Below, one piece after another: positions 22,918 through 32,694 of a DNA stretch of 34,171 bases. A model generated the notes under the pieces. The model did no database searches. It was not told where the DNA came from and saw only the letters and a program-made list of their open reading frames with translations. Numbering within the stretch: the first letter of the stretch is position 1; every line of letters begins with the position of its first letter. Source of the stretch: Sulfurovum sp. (GTDB taxonomy: Bacteria > Campylobacterota > Campylobacteria > Campylobacterales > Sulfurovaceae); the NCBI GenBank assembly GCA_012329065.1, contig JAAXPZ010000040.1, positions 1 through 34,171 on the forward strand. Direction: 5' to 3'. The position numbers were made by a program, and so were the translations under genes.

Positions 22918-24452
22918 TGTCTAACTCCTTTTAGAGTATCCGTACCCAGTACTGCATCTATATATCCAGATGAGTTGTATATCTGAGACGAGACCATATC
23001 TGTAAACTCTACAACATTTCCTGCAAAAATGACCAATGCAATTATTAGAGAGAGTAAAAATACGATGGACAAGTATGCTTTTATATTCATAGTTACTGGG
23101 CTTGATGACTCTATGTCTTTTACATTATAAAAAATCAGAGAACCAGATCTAGCTAGAGATATAATAATGATCAATCCTGTGATGAGCACCACGGATAGAA
23201 CCCACCAGAATAAATCACTCCCTAGTGCTGATGAGAGTATCAAAAACTTGCCTATAAAGCCAGAAAATGGGGGCATACCTGTCAGTGCAACAGCACAGAC
23301 CATAAATGTACTGCCTAACAAGATTTTTCCCTGCATAGAGACACCTTGAACAAATATGTCTTTTTGTTCCCCTCTGCCAATAGATATCATATGCACAAGT
23401 AGAAAAAAAGCACCTGGCATTATAATAGAGTGTAGCATGTAATATAGTGTGGCAGAAAGTGACTCTTCTGTATTGATACCAAGTCCTATAAGCAAAATAG
23501 AGACTGAGACCAAAACAAGATATGATACCTGCTCGCCCAATCTCTTAGATGCTGCAACACCTAAAGCTCCCATGACCAATGTTACCATACCAAGCACCAA
23601 AAGTATCGGCATATAAAAAAAACCATACTCTCCAAAACTATCGCCAAATATAGTGCCATGAACCCTAATGATGCTATATATTCCTACTTTTGTCATGATT
23701 GCAAATAATGCAGCTACAGGTGCTGATGCCTCACTGTATGCTTTTGGCAACCAAAGATACAGTGGGAACATAGCTGACTTTACACCAAATACTACCAATA
23801 GCAAAAATCCAGCAGCCATAACTAGACCACGATCGACAGATGATATCTCTGCCGCCTTGACAGAAAGATCTGCTATATTGAGTGTGCCAAGCATGCCGTA
23901 TAGTCCACCTACAGCAAAAAGAAATATAGCTGAGCCTATCAGGTTAATGACAACAAACTGTAGACCAGCTCTTGTACGCTCTTTGCCACCACCATGCACC
24001 AATAATCCATATGATGCTATAAGCAATATCTCAAAAAATACAAATAAATTAAAAAGGTCTCCTGTCAAAAAAGCACCATTAAGGCCAAAGAGCTGGAACT
24101 GGAAAAGTGCGTGAAAACCAGCACCTTTGATATCTATCTTACTGCTAATTGCATACCACAGAGCCGCAATTGCCAACAGTGATGTGGCAAGCAGCATCAT
24201 CGCTGATAGCCCATCAAGTACCAAAACTATACCAAAAGGTGCTACCCAATTTCCAAGTTCGTATACTTGTACGCCATTTTGTATAGCTGACTGAAGCGAG
24301 TTGATAGTAGTAGCTACAAGAATGATCAGTAAAGCCATGCTAATCTTTTGCTGTATTTTTGTTCCAACAAATCTACTCAATAAAAGTATAATTCCTCCAA
24401 GTAAAGGTAGTAACACGGGCAAGAATACTGAAATAGAGGATGCTGAAATCAT
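22914..24452 (-). CDS. mrpD: Na+/H+ antiporter subunit MrpD
   Basis: A 512-residue protein of the complex I NuoM/NuoN-like antiporter family with about 14 transmembrane segments. The proton-path residues are present: glutamate E141 in VFFEILLIASYG and lysine K225 in VKSAMFPLYLWLPKAYSEA. Together with MrpA it forms the ion-translocating core. The genes around it (MrpC and MrpE) distinguish it from a NADH dehydrogenase subunit. The ATG overlaps the end of mrpC and its own stop overlaps mrpE (ATGA), so the operon is tightly coupled. Confidence 0.95.
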   Translation of the reverse strand: MISASSISVFLPVLLPLLGGIILLLSRFVGTKIQQKISMALLIILVATTINSLQSAIQNGVQVYELGNWVAPFGIVLVLDGLSAMMLLATSLLAIAALWYAISSKIDIKGAGFHALFQFQLFGLNGAFLTGDLFNLFVFFEILLIASYGLLVHGGGKERTRAGLQFVVINLIGSAIFLFAVGGLYGMLGTLNIADLSVKAAEISSVDRGLVMAAGFLLLVVFGVKSAMFPLYLWLPKAYSEASAPVAALFAIMTKVGIYSIIRVHGTIFGDSFGEYGFFYMPILLVLGMVTLVMGALGVAASKRLGEQVSYLVLVSVSILLIGLGINTEESLSATLYYMLHSIIMPGAFFLLVHMISIGRGEQKDIFVQGVSMQGKILLGSTFMVCAVALTGMPPFSGFIGKFLILSSALGSDLFWWVLSVVLITGLIIIISLARSGSLIFYNVKDIESSSPVTMNIKAYLSIVFLLSLIIALVIFAGNVVEFTDMVSSQIYNSSGYIDAVLGTDTLKGVRQ

Positions 24453-24838
24453 GATTTATTCCTGCCTTTTTTCTTTTTGTATCTTGTGAGTACACTCAAC
24501 TGTTCATCAGATGGCAACTGCTCTCCATCAACATGGTCGTTGCCCATATATGAGTACAACTTAAGTGCTAAAGCTATGAGAAAAGCTGACATTCCAAATG
24601 AGATCACTATTGCTGTCAAAACTAATGCCTGAGGAAGAGGGTCTGCATATCCAGCCTGTGTATCATCTATAATGGCTGGCAAACCAGGAACAAGTCTTCC
24701 CATAGAGAAAAGAAAGATATTTACAGCGTACGACAAAAACATAAGACCAAGCACCACGGGGAAAATTCTTCCCCTGAGTGTTAGAAAAACTCCAGAAACC
24801 GTCAATGCACCTATAATAAGTGATATAAGAAGCTCCAT
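24449..24838 (-). CDS. mrpC: Na+/H+ antiporter subunit MrpC
   Basis: A 129-residue NuoK-like subunit with three transmembrane segments and the conserved stretch DPLPQALVLTAIVISFGMSAF near 66-86. The C-terminal tail is charged. Its ATG follows the mrpAB stop without a gap (TAAATG). The stop overlaps mrpD. Confidence 0.94.
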   Translation of the reverse strand: MELLISLIIGALTVSGVFLTLRGRIFPVVLGLMFLSYAVNIFLFSMGRLVPGLPAIIDDTQAGYADPLPQALVLTAIVISFGMSAFLIALALKLYSYMGNDHVDGEQLPSDEQLSVLTRYKKKKGRNKS

Positions 24839-27673
24839 TTATGCGCCCTCCTCTATCTCTTTGTTGTCTAGACTTTTTGACTCTGCGACCGCTCCAAGCT
24901 TACCTATGCCTACAAGTATCATCAAAGTAACTCCAACAACAACCAAAAATACTCCCAGATCGAATGCTATGGCACTAGCCACATGAATATTGCCCACAAT
25001 TGGCAAATCGAAATGACCTACAGTGCTAGTCAAAAAAGGATACCCAACAAACATAGAACCTATGCCAGCAAGTGTCGCTATCAAGAGACCAAAACCTATC
25101 ATCATGTGCATATTTGCCTTGAGTCTAGCCTGTGTCCACGATATACCATTGGCGAGATACTGCACTGTAATGGCAATAGAAGCTATTAGTCCTGCAATAA
25201 ATCCTCCACCAGGCAAATTGTGTCCTCTCATAAATATAAATACAGCGAACATTAGCATCAAAGGAAACAGTACTCTTGATAGTGTACTCATAATCATAGG
25301 ATGAGGGTCATCACTCCATGAGAGACCGCTACAGTTTTTAGTATATTCAGGAAGACGCATTCCCTTTAGCATGGCAAATATCCCAAGTCCAGCAATAGCT
25401 AAAACTGAAATCTCTCCAAGTGTATCAAAGCCGCGAAAGTCAACCAAAATCACATTAACTACATTGGTTCCGCCACCACCTGGCACACTCTGCTCTAAAA
25501 AGAAATTGGATATGCTAGAAAAATCTCTAGTTAAGATTGCCATAGTGAAAGCAGTTATTCCAGCTCCTGAGAGCAGTGATATAAATATATCTCTATATAT
25601 CCGTTTTTTATTATGTTCTATTGGTGTATTCTTTGGTATAAAGTAAAGAGCTAGAAGCAAAAGTATGATTGTCACAATCTCAACAGAGAGTTGAGTCAGT
25701 GCTAGATCTGGGGCTGAAAATTTTACAAAACCCAAAGAAATAGCAAGCCCTACAAATCCGACAACCACCAAAGAGACAATCCTCTGTCTATGTATGACAA
25801 TCATTATTAGACTTACAAATATCAAACCTACTCCCATGAGCAGCGTAACCAGATCTAGATCCAACATAGATCGATCCCCAATCAGAGGTGCTTCTATCAT
25901 ACAAAAACCTATTGTTCCCAAAGCAATAGAAGAGACAATAACCCATACTGAAGCGTGCTGAAGCGATCCTTTATCAAACTTTCTACTTATATATATTGAT
26001 AGTGCAAATAATTCATCTATGAGCATGTCATAATATTGTTTTGCATTTATAGACTCTATATATCTTTGATGAAGACGATATAGTCTTGTTCTGCTTGCGT
26101 AAACTACTGCACCGACTATCAATGCAGTCATACTCATCATTAATGGTAGATTCACTCCATGCCACAGAGCAAGCTCGTATTTTGGTAAAGTTGCTTGCAA
26201 CGAGCTTGCAACTACGATCCCAAGTAGGTCACCCACCATGAATGCAGGAAATAAGCCTACAGCTATACAGATTGTGGCAAATATTCCTATAGGCACTAAC
26301 ATGCCATATGGGGTCTCATGTGGTATTTTTGGTATATCTTTGGACGCTTCACCTAAAAATACCTCTTTTACAAACTTGATAGAGTATGCAACAGCCAATA
26401 TACTACCAATAGTAGCTAGTATTGGGACTATGGATGCCCACAGCAAGCCTTCTGATACAGCAAGAGATTCGGTCAAAAACATCTCTTTGCTCAAAAAGCC
26501 ATTCAACATAGGTACACCAGCCATCGCAGCAGAAGTAATGAACGCCAGTATCGCAGTTATAGGCATATACTTGATCAAACCGCCAAGTTTTCTGGTATCC
26601 CTTGTGCCTGTCTCATGATCTACTGCTCCAGCTATCATAAAAAGTGCTGCTTTAAACGCGGCATGGTTCATAATATGAAAAAGTGCAGCAACTACTGCAA
26701 GCTTGCTACCAAAGCCCAAAAGTGCAGTGATCAATCCAAGATGACTCACTGTCGAATAAGCAAGCAGTCCTTTGAGGTCTGTTTTGAACATAGCTGTATA
26801 GGCACCGATCAATAGCGTTGTCATTCCTATGCCACCAACTATCCAGAGCCACTCCTGTGTCCCAGAGAGAACAGGAAAAAGCCTAGCCAATAAAAATATA
26901 CCTGCCTTGACCATTGTCGCAGAGTGTAGATAGGCAGACACTGGTGTAGGTGCAGCCATCGCATGGGGGAGCCAGAAGTGAAACGGGAACTGTGCCGACT
27001 TGGCAAAGGCTCCTATAAGTATCAAAATCAAGGTCGTCAAATAGAGTGGATGCTCTCTGACAATATCTCCAGATTTCAGTATTTCGCTAAGCTCATAGCT
27101 GCCGACTATGTGACCAAGTATCAAGACTCCACCAAGCAGAGCGAGTCCACCAGCTGCAGTCACCCCTAGAGACATTCTAGCACCTTCCCTTGCTTCATTT
27201 TTGTGTTGCCAAAAACTAATAAGCAAAAACGATGTTAGAGATGTGAGCTCCCAAAATATCACTAGTAAAATAACATTCTCAGAAAGTACCACGCCTAACA
27301 TGGAGCCCATAAACATAAGTATGTAGGCGAAGAATCTGCCCATATGATCTTTGCTGGAAAGATAGTATCTACCATATAAAATAACAAGAAAGCCAATACC
27401 GAGTATCAAAAGTGCAAAGAACATCGATAATCCGTCAAGCCTAAAGGCGAAAAAGAGTCCAGCCCTCTCTATCCATGCCCAACTCTGAATAATCGTCTCA
27501 CCGTCAAATACTCTAGCAGCTAAAGGTGAGAGGCAAGCGATAGACAAAACTGTAATACCTATAGCACTCCATGCAGCATAGATACGGTTTGCTATTGATG
27601 CCAGTGCCACCACTATAGCACCAAAAAAAGGTAGTAAAACTACAATAGGAAGTGAAAAAAGCATTATGTCCAT
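24839..27673 (-). CDS. mrpA: Na+/H+ antiporter subunit MrpA fused to MrpB
   Basis: A 944-residue fusion. The N-terminal 550 or so residues are a NuoL-like antiporter domain with the proton-path glutamate E142 ([13 protein letters not shown]) and lysine K225 ([13 protein letters not shown]). The C-terminal MrpA domain follows, with [14 protein letters not shown] and a membrane hydrolase-like end ([16 protein letters not shown]). The last 150 or so residues are an MrpB domain ([30 protein letters not shown]). Fused MrpAB is known from the six-gene Mrp operon type, so no separate mrpB is missing. Mrp exchanges Na+ for H+ and supports salt and pH tolerance. An AAAGGG site precedes the ATG. The 60-nt gap to argB holds only weak promoter-like sequence. 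Confidence 0.95.
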   Translation of the reverse strand: MDIMLFSLPIVVLLPFFGAIVVALASIANRIYAAWSAIGITVLSIACLSPLAARVFDGETIIQSWAWIERAGLFFAFRLDGLSMFFALLILGIGFLVILYGRYYLSSKDHMGRFFAYILMFMGSMLGVVLSENVILLVIFWELTSLTSFLLISFWQHKNEAREGARMSLGVTAAGGLALLGGVLILGHIVGSYELSEILKSGDIVREHPLYLTTLILILIGAFAKSAQFPFHFWLPHAMAAPTPVSAYLHSATMVKAGIFLLARLFPVLSGTQEWLWIVGGIGMTTLLIGAYTAMFKTDLKGLLAYSTVSHLGLITALLGFGSKLAVVAALFHIMNHAAFKAALFMIAGAVDHETGTRDTRKLGGLIKYMPITAILAFITSAAMAGVPMLNGFLSKEMFLTESLAVSEGLLWASIVPILATIGSILAVAYSIKFVKEVFLGEASKDIPKIPHETPYGMLVPIGIFATICIAVGLFPAFMVGDLLGIVVASSLQATLPKYELALWHGVNLPLMMSMTALIVGAVVYASRTRLYRLHQRYIESINAKQYYDMLIDELFALSIYISRKFDKGSLQHASVWVIVSSIALGTIGFCMIEAPLIGDRSMLDLDLVTLLMGVGLIFVSLIMIVIHRQRIVSLVVVGFVGLAISLGFVKFSAPDLALTQLSVEIVTIILLLLALYFIPKNTPIEHNKKRIYRDIFISLLSGAGITAFTMAILTRDFSSISNFFLEQSVPGGGGTNVVNVILVDFRGFDTLGEISVLAIAGLGIFAMLKGMRLPEYTKNCSGLSWSDDPHPMIMSTLSRVLFPLMLMFAVFIFMRGHNLPGGGFIAGLIASIAITVQYLANGISWTQARLKANMHMMIGFGLLIATLAGIGSMFVGYPFLTSTVGHFDLPIVGNIHVASAIAFDLGVFLVVVGVTLMILVGIGKLGAVAESKSLDNKEIEEGA

Positions 27674-27733
27674 TTATTCCCTTTTGCGAATGGTACTATA
27701 TTTTGTTAAACCTGTATTTGATTTACCGATAAA

Positions 27734-28585
27734 CTAAAGCTCTATGCAGGTACCCACGCCTCTATTGGTCAATATCTCAAGCAGCAAAGAGTGCTCTAGT
27801 CTTCCATCTATAATATGCGACTTTTTGACACCACCTCGAACTGCCTCTAGGCAGGCATCTACTTTGGGTACCATTCCGCCATGGATCGTGTCATCTGCCT
27901 TGAGAGCCTCCACTTCTTGCAAATCGAGTGTTCGCAGTAGTTTATCATCTTTATCAAGCACGCCCACAGTATCAGTCAAAAAGATTATTTTTCTGGCATG
28001 AATGGCTGCAGCGATTTTACTTGCAGCCAAATCAGCATTGATGTTGTATCCTGGATGCCCTACTGTACCGCCACTGGCAATAGGTGCAATAACTGGAACA
28101 AAGTTATCTTTGATGATATTGTCTATGAGTGTGATATCTATGGATGTTATATCTCCTGTATATCCAAGCTCGCCACTATCTCTCGCTACTGCTTCCATAA
28201 AATTGGCATCTTTTCCTGACACACCTACCGCTTTGGCTCCCTGAGAGTTCAACAATGCTACTATCTCACTGTTTATCTCTCCACTAAGTACCATTTCGAC
28301 GATTCGCATCGCTTCCTTGCTTGTTACTCTCTGCCCGTCAACAAATCTACTTTTAATATCCAATTCCTCTAGTAGCCTGGTTATACTGGCTCCTCCACCA
28401 TGCACTATTACTGGCTTTATGCCAACTGTATGTAGTAGCACGATATCCTGAGCAAATTTCTCCTTGAGCTTATCACTTGTCTGAGCTGAGCCACCATACT
28501 TGATGACCACTATCTCATTGCGAAATTTCTTGATATATGGGAGTGCCTCCAGTAATGTCTGAATCACATCAGTTTTGTCTTTCAC
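27734..28585 (-). CDS. argB: Acetylglutamate kinase
   Basis: A 283-residue amino-acid kinase that phosphorylates N-acetylglutamate in the second step of arginine synthesis. The nucleotide loop VIKYGGSA is at 27-34, the substrate site VIVHGGGASIT near 58-68, and the C-terminus has the expected HGGMVPKVDACLEAVRGGV. The start is GTG, overlapping the lpxK stop by 4 nt (GTGA), with AGGAAAAAG before it. The Mrp operon begins 60 nt downstream. Confidence 0.95.
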   Translation of the reverse strand: MKDKTDVIQTLLEALPYIKKFRNEIVVIKYGGSAQTSDKLKEKFAQDIVLLHTVGIKPVIVHGGGASITRLLEELDIKSRFVDGQRVTSKEAMRIVEMVLSGEINSEIVALLNSQGAKAVGVSGKDANFMEAVARDSGELGYTGDITSIDITLIDNIIKDNFVPVIAPIASGGTVGHPGYNINADLAASKIAAAIHARKIIFLTDTVGVLDKDDKLLRTLDLQEVEALKADDTIHGGMVPKVDACLEAVRGGVKKSHIIDGRLEHSLLLEILTNRGVGTCIEL

Positions 28586-29514
28586 CTTTTTCCTTTTATG
28601 TAGGCTTCAATCTGTGGGATTATACTATCTTTTAGCCTCAATTTTAGTTTCATTTTGGAGATTGGCAAATCATAATCTTCTATTTTTACTAGGTCTTTGC
28701 CTGTCACGAGCAGTGAATCAGCTCTGTTTTTTTGTAATAGTTCTTCTAGTTTACTCTTATCGAAGTAGGCATGATCCTTTAAATATACCTTTTTGATAAT
28801 GCCCTCTGGAAGATATGGGTCAAGCCTTTTTGGGTCAGCTATGGCAGTGACTAACAACATTCTGTTTTGAAGGTTTTCAAATGATACTACTCTTTCAAAA
28901 TCCGCCCCATCACGAAGCATCATATCTGCATACTTTTTGGAAAATGCAAACTCTCTAAATGGTCCAGATGGCAATGGCATAAAATTTGCTAACAAAACTG
29001 GCTCAAGCAGTATTTCAAACTTCTCTATCTCTACGCGATTAAAGCCATCATCCAATATGACTAGCTCTGCACCCTGGTCTATAGCGAGCTCAATGGCAAG
29101 TGCTCTGTCCTCAGAAACAATAATGCTGGCTTCAGGCAATGATAAGGCCATAAGCATCGCCTCATCACCACTCTGCCCCACACCACATATCACTTCTCCG
29201 TCTCTACTTACCTCAACCATCCCACTACTCTGCCTACCATAACCCCTAGAAATGATTGTTATTTTTTTATTTATCAAAGCATCTGCTAATGCTATCACAA
29301 GTGGCGTCTTTCCACTACCGCCTATCACCAAGTTACCCACAGAAATAATAGGCACAGCATACCGTTTTCTTTTTGCAACTTTACGCCTAATGAGCATCCC
29401 CGTTGCATAGAGCAAAGAGGTAGGTAGAAGCAGTATCGATACCATATGATGATACCATATAGGATCATAAAACATCTTCTCGAAAAATTGTACAACAGAA
29501 TTAAACAATTTCAA
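28582..29514 (-). CDS. lpxK: Tetraacyldisaccharide 4'-kinase LpxK
   Basis: A 310-residue kinase that adds the 4'-phosphate to lipid A precursor at the inner face of the inner membrane. An N-terminal membrane segment is followed by the P-loop GNLVIGGSGKT near 60-70, ISRGYGRQ (about 90) and the DDGFNR motif. I chose a TTG at 29514: AAGGTG lies 6 nt upstream, and the resulting MKLFNSVVQFFEKMFYDPIWY matches the short N-terminus of Helicobacter LpxK in length. An ATG at 29475 would lack a site, and the more distant ATG at 29601 would overlap the divergent gene. Confidence 0.9.
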   Translation of the reverse strand: MKLFNSVVQFFEKMFYDPIWYHHMVSILLLPTSLLYATGMLIRRKVAKRKRYAVPIISVGNLVIGGSGKTPLVIALADALINKKITIISRGYGRQSSGMVEVSRDGEVICGVGQSGDEAMLMALSLPEASIIVSEDRALAIELAIDQGAELVILDDGFNRVEIEKFEILLEPVLLANFMPLPSGPFREFAFSKKYADMMLRDGADFERVVSFENLQNRMLLVTAIADPKRLDPYLPEGIIKKVYLKDHAYFDKSKLEELLQKNRADSLLVTGKDLVKIEDYDLPISKMKLKLRLKDSIIPQIEAYIKGKR

Positions 29515-29573
29515 TATTAGCACCTTGGCATTTTGATATGCTATTATATGTAAAATTAAATAAAGGACACTCA

Positions 29574-29894
29574 ATGTCAAAAATACTCTACTGTATCGCA
29601 CAATTTACACCTAAGAATGGAAAATTTGATGAGCTATTTAATGTGCTACAATCTTTAGAGCCTAACACTCTCCGAGAAGAGGGGTGCTTGAGCTATAGAG
29701 TTACCAAGCATATACAAAATCCATTTGCCACAGGAGAGAGTATGCCTATAGTCTTTAATGAATCTTGGGCAAGTGTGGAAGATTTTGAAAGGCACTGCCA
29801 AAGACAAGAGATTGTTGAGTTTTTTGAAAGAGAGTGCCTTTCAGATAATGGCTTAGTCAAAGCATATAATGTAACTGCTTATATGGATGAATAA
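29574..29894 (+). CDS. Antibiotic-biosynthesis-monooxygenase-fold protein
   Basis: A 106-residue small alpha/beta protein of the dimeric ABM (ferredoxin-like) fold, similar to YgiN-type putative quinol monooxygenases. Visible family features are an N-terminal strand with YCIAQFTPKNGK, a central LREEGCLSYRV, and FNESWASVEDFERHCQ. Such proteins often act on quinones or reactive carbonyls, but the substrate here is unknown. I chose the ATG at 29574 with AAAGGA upstream; it is divergent from lpxK. Confidence 0.82.
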   Translation: MSKILYCIAQFTPKNGKFDELFNVLQSLEPNTLREEGCLSYRVTKHIQNPFATGESMPIVFNESWASVEDFERHCQRQEIVEFFERECLSDNGLVKAYNVTAYMDE

Positions 29895-29943
29895 GTGTCG
29901 CAAGTCACCCATGATTTAATTCAGATTTATTTAGGACACTATC

Positions 29944-30264
29944 TTATTTAGGCAGCTTACTTATATGTTTAGAAACTGCCTCTATATCTTCTTCGCTGTA
30001 ATGCGTTAATTGACCCTGCATCATACCACCCATACCTTTTTTATTGAGTTTTCCAGCTTTATAAGCTTCAAGCTCTTTTACAAGCCCATCAACATCTCTT
30101 CCTGCTATTGCTCCAGATTTTCCAAATGCCTTTTTCTTGCCATCTTTCCCATGGCATCCAGCACAAGTTTCGTATAATTTAGCTCCATCAGCCGCTACTC
30201 CTGCTTTGTCACTACAGGATATAAATAGCATACTCAAAGTCATAAAAGCTATTAAATTTTTCAT
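29944..30264 (-). CDS. Small lipoprotein c-type cytochrome
   Basis: A 106-residue monoheme cytochrome c. The signal ends in a lipobox LFISC (Cys about residue 17), so it is membrane-anchored in the periplasm. The heme motif is CAGCH near 34-38 (ETCAGCHGKDG), and a methionine in the GMGGMMQGQ segment is the likely sixth ligand. It resembles cytochrome c553-type electron carriers of Campylobacterota. I chose the ATG at 30264, with GGAG seven bases upstream; an upstream ATG would lack a signal peptide at the start. A GATAA-N3-TTATC palindrome lies 58 nt upstream, similar to those of the catalase operon. Confidence 0.88.
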   Translation of the reverse strand: MKNLIAFMTLSMLFISCSDKAGVAADGAKLYETCAGCHGKDGKKKAFGKSGAIAGRDVDGLVKELEAYKAGKLNKKGMGGMMQGQLTHYSEEDIEAVSKHISKLPK

Positions 30265-30318
30265 TTTCGTCTCCAGCAATAATTATTTGATGAAATCATA
30301 GCCAAGATAAGATAATAT

Positions 30319-30337
30319 TCGGATAAATTTTATCCGA
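30319..30337. promoter_or_regulatory. 19-bp palindrome between purE and the cytochrome c gene
   Basis: TCGGATAAA-T-TTTATCCGA, a perfect 9-1-9 palindrome 55-73 nt upstream of the cytochrome start. With one central base it cannot form a normal hairpin loop, so an operator fits better than a terminator. Its GGATAA and TTATCC halves match the second palindrome of the catalase leader at 8458-8476. Confidence 0.5.
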
Positions 30338-30349
30338 TTATAAATTTTG

Positions 30350-30844
30350 TTAGCTTCTTTTTACTCTTTTTGACTTCTCCAAGACTTGCTTTTTGAGGCA
30401 AGTCTTATAGTCAATGATTCTTTGCATTATGTCATCATTTGATGTTGCTATAATCTGTGCCGCAAGTATCCCAGCATTTGTAGCTCCATCTAAGGCTACT
30501 GTAGCCACAGGTACACCTCCTGGCATCTGCAGTATAGAGAGTATCGAATCCCATCCATCTATAGAGTTTCTAGACTTCACAGGTACACCGATTACTGGCA
30601 ATGGCGATATGGCTGCTATCATACCTGGCAGATGTGCTGCTCCACCAGCTCCTGCTATAATCACTTTTATACCTCTTTTGTGGGCTTCACCTGAAAACTC
30701 AACAAGCTTCTCTGGTGTCCTATGTGCAGAAACTATATCCAACTCATATCCAACACCAAGCTCATCCAGTATCTTGGCCGCTTCTTCCATGACTGCCAAG
30801 TCAGAATCTGAACCCATGACTATACTTACTATTTTTTGTGACAT
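30350..30844 (-). CDS. purE: 5-(carboxyamino)imidazole ribonucleotide mutase
   Basis: A 164-residue class I PurE, which converts N5-CAIR to CAIR in purine synthesis. The nucleotide motif MGSDSDL is near 10-16 and the active-site segments SAHRTPE and GAGGAAHLPGM are present. It overlaps the purK end by 16 nt, so the two are translated together; PurK makes the PurE substrate. Confidence 0.95.
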   Translation of the reverse strand: MSQKIVSIVMGSDSDLAVMEEAAKILDELGVGYELDIVSAHRTPEKLVEFSGEAHKRGIKVIIAGAGGAAHLPGMIAAISPLPVIGVPVKSRNSIDGWDSILSILQMPGGVPVATVALDGATNAGILAAQIIATSNDDIMQRIIDYKTCLKKQVLEKSKRVKRS

Positions 30845-31992
30845 GCTATTACCTTTATGCTACTTTTTGCTTTTTTTGCTTTGCTGAGTGCTTCTTCGAT
30901 GCTGTCTGCCAACACAGTAATATGCCCCATTTTTCTATGGGGTCTTACAATCTTTTTACCATATATATGTATTTTGACACCCTCTATCTCCAAAGCCTTT
31001 TCAAACCCATCATAATAAACCTCGCCCTCTGCATCTGGATCACCTAAAAGATTGAGCATTACTGTTGGCATTTTGAGTTTTGTGCTTCCTAATGGTAGAT
31101 TAAAAATAGCACGCAACTGCTGCTCTAGTTGAGAAGTCACTACACTCTCTATAGTGTGATGACCACTATTGTGTGGTCTTGGAGCTATCTCATTGACCAA
31201 TATATTGCCCGCCTTATCTATAAAAAACTCTATAGCTAAAAGCCCAATCATATCCAAGCCCTCTATGATTTGGACGGCAATACTCTCTGCTTTTTTTGTC
31301 ATATCTTTACTTATGTCTGCTGGGCAAAATAGATCCTCTACAAGATTGCTCTGCGGATTAAAACGCATTTCAACAGCAGGAAAGCATCTTGAATCACCAT
31401 CTGCATTGCGAGCTATAGTGACAGCGATCTCTTTGTCTATATCAACCAAACTTTCCACTATAGAATCGCCCTCCAACAGACTACTTTCTACAGAGTGAAT
31501 CAGTGCTACTCCTTGCCCATCATAGCCACCTTTTCTGACCTTCTGAACAAAGGGGTACTGTAAAGCTCCTGAGTCTATAGCCTCGTGTATCTGCTCTGTA
31601 TTTTCGTAGAAAGAGAATGCTGATGTAGGAATATCCTTGTCTTCATAAAATGTCTTCTGATAGCCCTTGTCCTGAATGAGTGCTAACACATCTGGATCTG
31701 GCTCTATCTTGATACCTTCACTTTTTAGTTGCCTGAGTGCTTCTATGTTGATATTTTCTATTTCGTATGTAAGGATATCTACCTGTTTTCCAAACTCATA
31801 AACTGCGTCAAAATCAGTATAGTCCCCCTGGATATACACAGAAGACACATCTCTTGCTGGACAGGAATTATCTGGATCTAGCACATAGGTGCTTATCCCC
31901 CATTTGCTAGCTTCTTGAATCAACATTTTTCCTAGCTGTCCACCAGCTATGACACCTAGTTTCAGTGTCGCTTTGCTTAACTTTTCTATCAT
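30829..31992 (-). CDS. purK: N5-carboxyaminoimidazole ribonucleotide synthase
   Basis: A 387-residue ATP-grasp enzyme that uses ATP and bicarbonate to make N5-CAIR. The N-terminal nucleotide-fold motif GVIAGGQLGKM is at 13-23, the ATP-binding loop KVRKGGYDGQG near 152-162, and the metal/active-site motif NEIAPRPHNSGHHTIE near 265-280. The length is usual for PurK. It is the first gene of the purK-purE pair. Confidence 0.95.
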   Translation of the reverse strand: MIEKLSKATLKLGVIAGGQLGKMLIQEASKWGISTYVLDPDNSCPARDVSSVYIQGDYTDFDAVYEFGKQVDILTYEIENINIEALRQLKSEGIKIEPDPDVLALIQDKGYQKTFYEDKDIPTSAFSFYENTEQIHEAIDSGALQYPFVQKVRKGGYDGQGVALIHSVESSLLEGDSIVESLVDIDKEIAVTIARNADGDSRCFPAVEMRFNPQSNLVEDLFCPADISKDMTKKAESIAVQIIEGLDMIGLLAIEFFIDKAGNILVNEIAPRPHNSGHHTIESVVTSQLEQQLRAIFNLPLGSTKLKMPTVMLNLLGDPDAEGEVYYDGFEKALEIEGVKIHIYGKKIVRPHRKMGHITVLADSIEEALSKAKKAKSSIKVIACHKK

Positions 31993-32090
31993 GCTATCTC
32001 TCTATTTAAGTAATTGAACTCTAAATTCTTGTGAAGAGATTATAGCAGATAGCGAGTTGGATGAGGATTAAGGGTGCCTTTAATAATATT

Positions 32091-32375
32091 TTATGACTCT
32101 GAACCCATTTTACCAATCGCACAAGAGACAAAACTTTTGGCTTTAGCCGTAGTGCTATCCAAAAAGCCCATCTCTTCTGTAGTCAATGGATAGCCAAGAC
32201 CTCTGAGGGCTTTTGCGAGTGCATCCATTTGGCTATCTTTCATATCTACAGTTATCTTGCGAGGCTCTACTGTGAGATCTACTTCTACCTCCCCAAACTG
32301 CTCTTTAAGTTTAGTTTTTAGAGTGTTTGCACACCCACCACACTTTACATTGTGTACTTCAAATATTTGTTTCAT
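32091..32375 (-). CDS. Small heavy-metal-associated (HMA) domain protein
   Basis: A 94-residue protein whose first 70 residues form an HMA (ferredoxin-like) domain with the metal-binding CGGC at 12-15 (HNVKCGGCANTLKTKL). The C-terminal 25 residues add one more cysteine (SFVSCAIGKMG). Such proteins bind copper or similar soft ions and serve as cytosolic chaperones, or belong to the short unlinked HMA proteins common in this phylum. No transporter gene is adjacent. AAGGATG precedes the ATG and a TATAAT lies about 22-27 nt upstream. Confidence 0.83.
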   Translation of the reverse strand: MKQIFEVHNVKCGGCANTLKTKLKEQFGEVEVDLTVEPRKITVDMKDSQMDALAKALRGLGYPLTTEEMGFLDSTTAKAKSFVSCAIGKMGSES

Positions 32376-32694
32376 GATGCATCCTTATATAGAACTATTA
32401 TACATAATCATTATTAATCATTTCTTCTTTAGACTCCATATAGCATATCAAAAATGCGCAAAACACTATAAACCCAAATCCGTAAATAGCCCAAACCAAA
32501 TACCCTAAAACAATAATTATCACACACTTTCTCAAGGGTTACTGCGAAAGTTCTACTCAAAAAGATACACTCTTCATAAATTGTGCTTGGCTAAATATAT
32601 TTAAGGGTATTTTGCAGGGAAATAGTGTTTTTCAGACAAGAGGATAGTATGTGAAGTGGTATCGTATTGTTGTTTTGTATATGTGTGTCTAAGG
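32376..32694. other. Gap with no intact gene between the HMA gene and the IS1380 remnant
   Basis: I see the HMA gene promoter (TATAAT on the minus strand at 32402-32397), AT-rich sequence, and at 32526-32551 a small inverted repeat (ACTTTC, GAAAGT) that could be one end of the IS1380 element. No matching copy was found at the other side, so this is not claimed as a terminal repeat. Confidence 0.3.

Noticed and set aside
22914-27673. NADH dehydrogenase (complex I) antiporter-like subunits
   Set aside because: The genes form an uninterrupted Mrp set, including MrpE, F, G and an MrpB domain, which complex I lacks.
30319-30337. Terminator of the purKE operon
   Set aside because: The palindrome has a single central base and no U-tract, so it fits an operator better; kept as a regulatory candidate.
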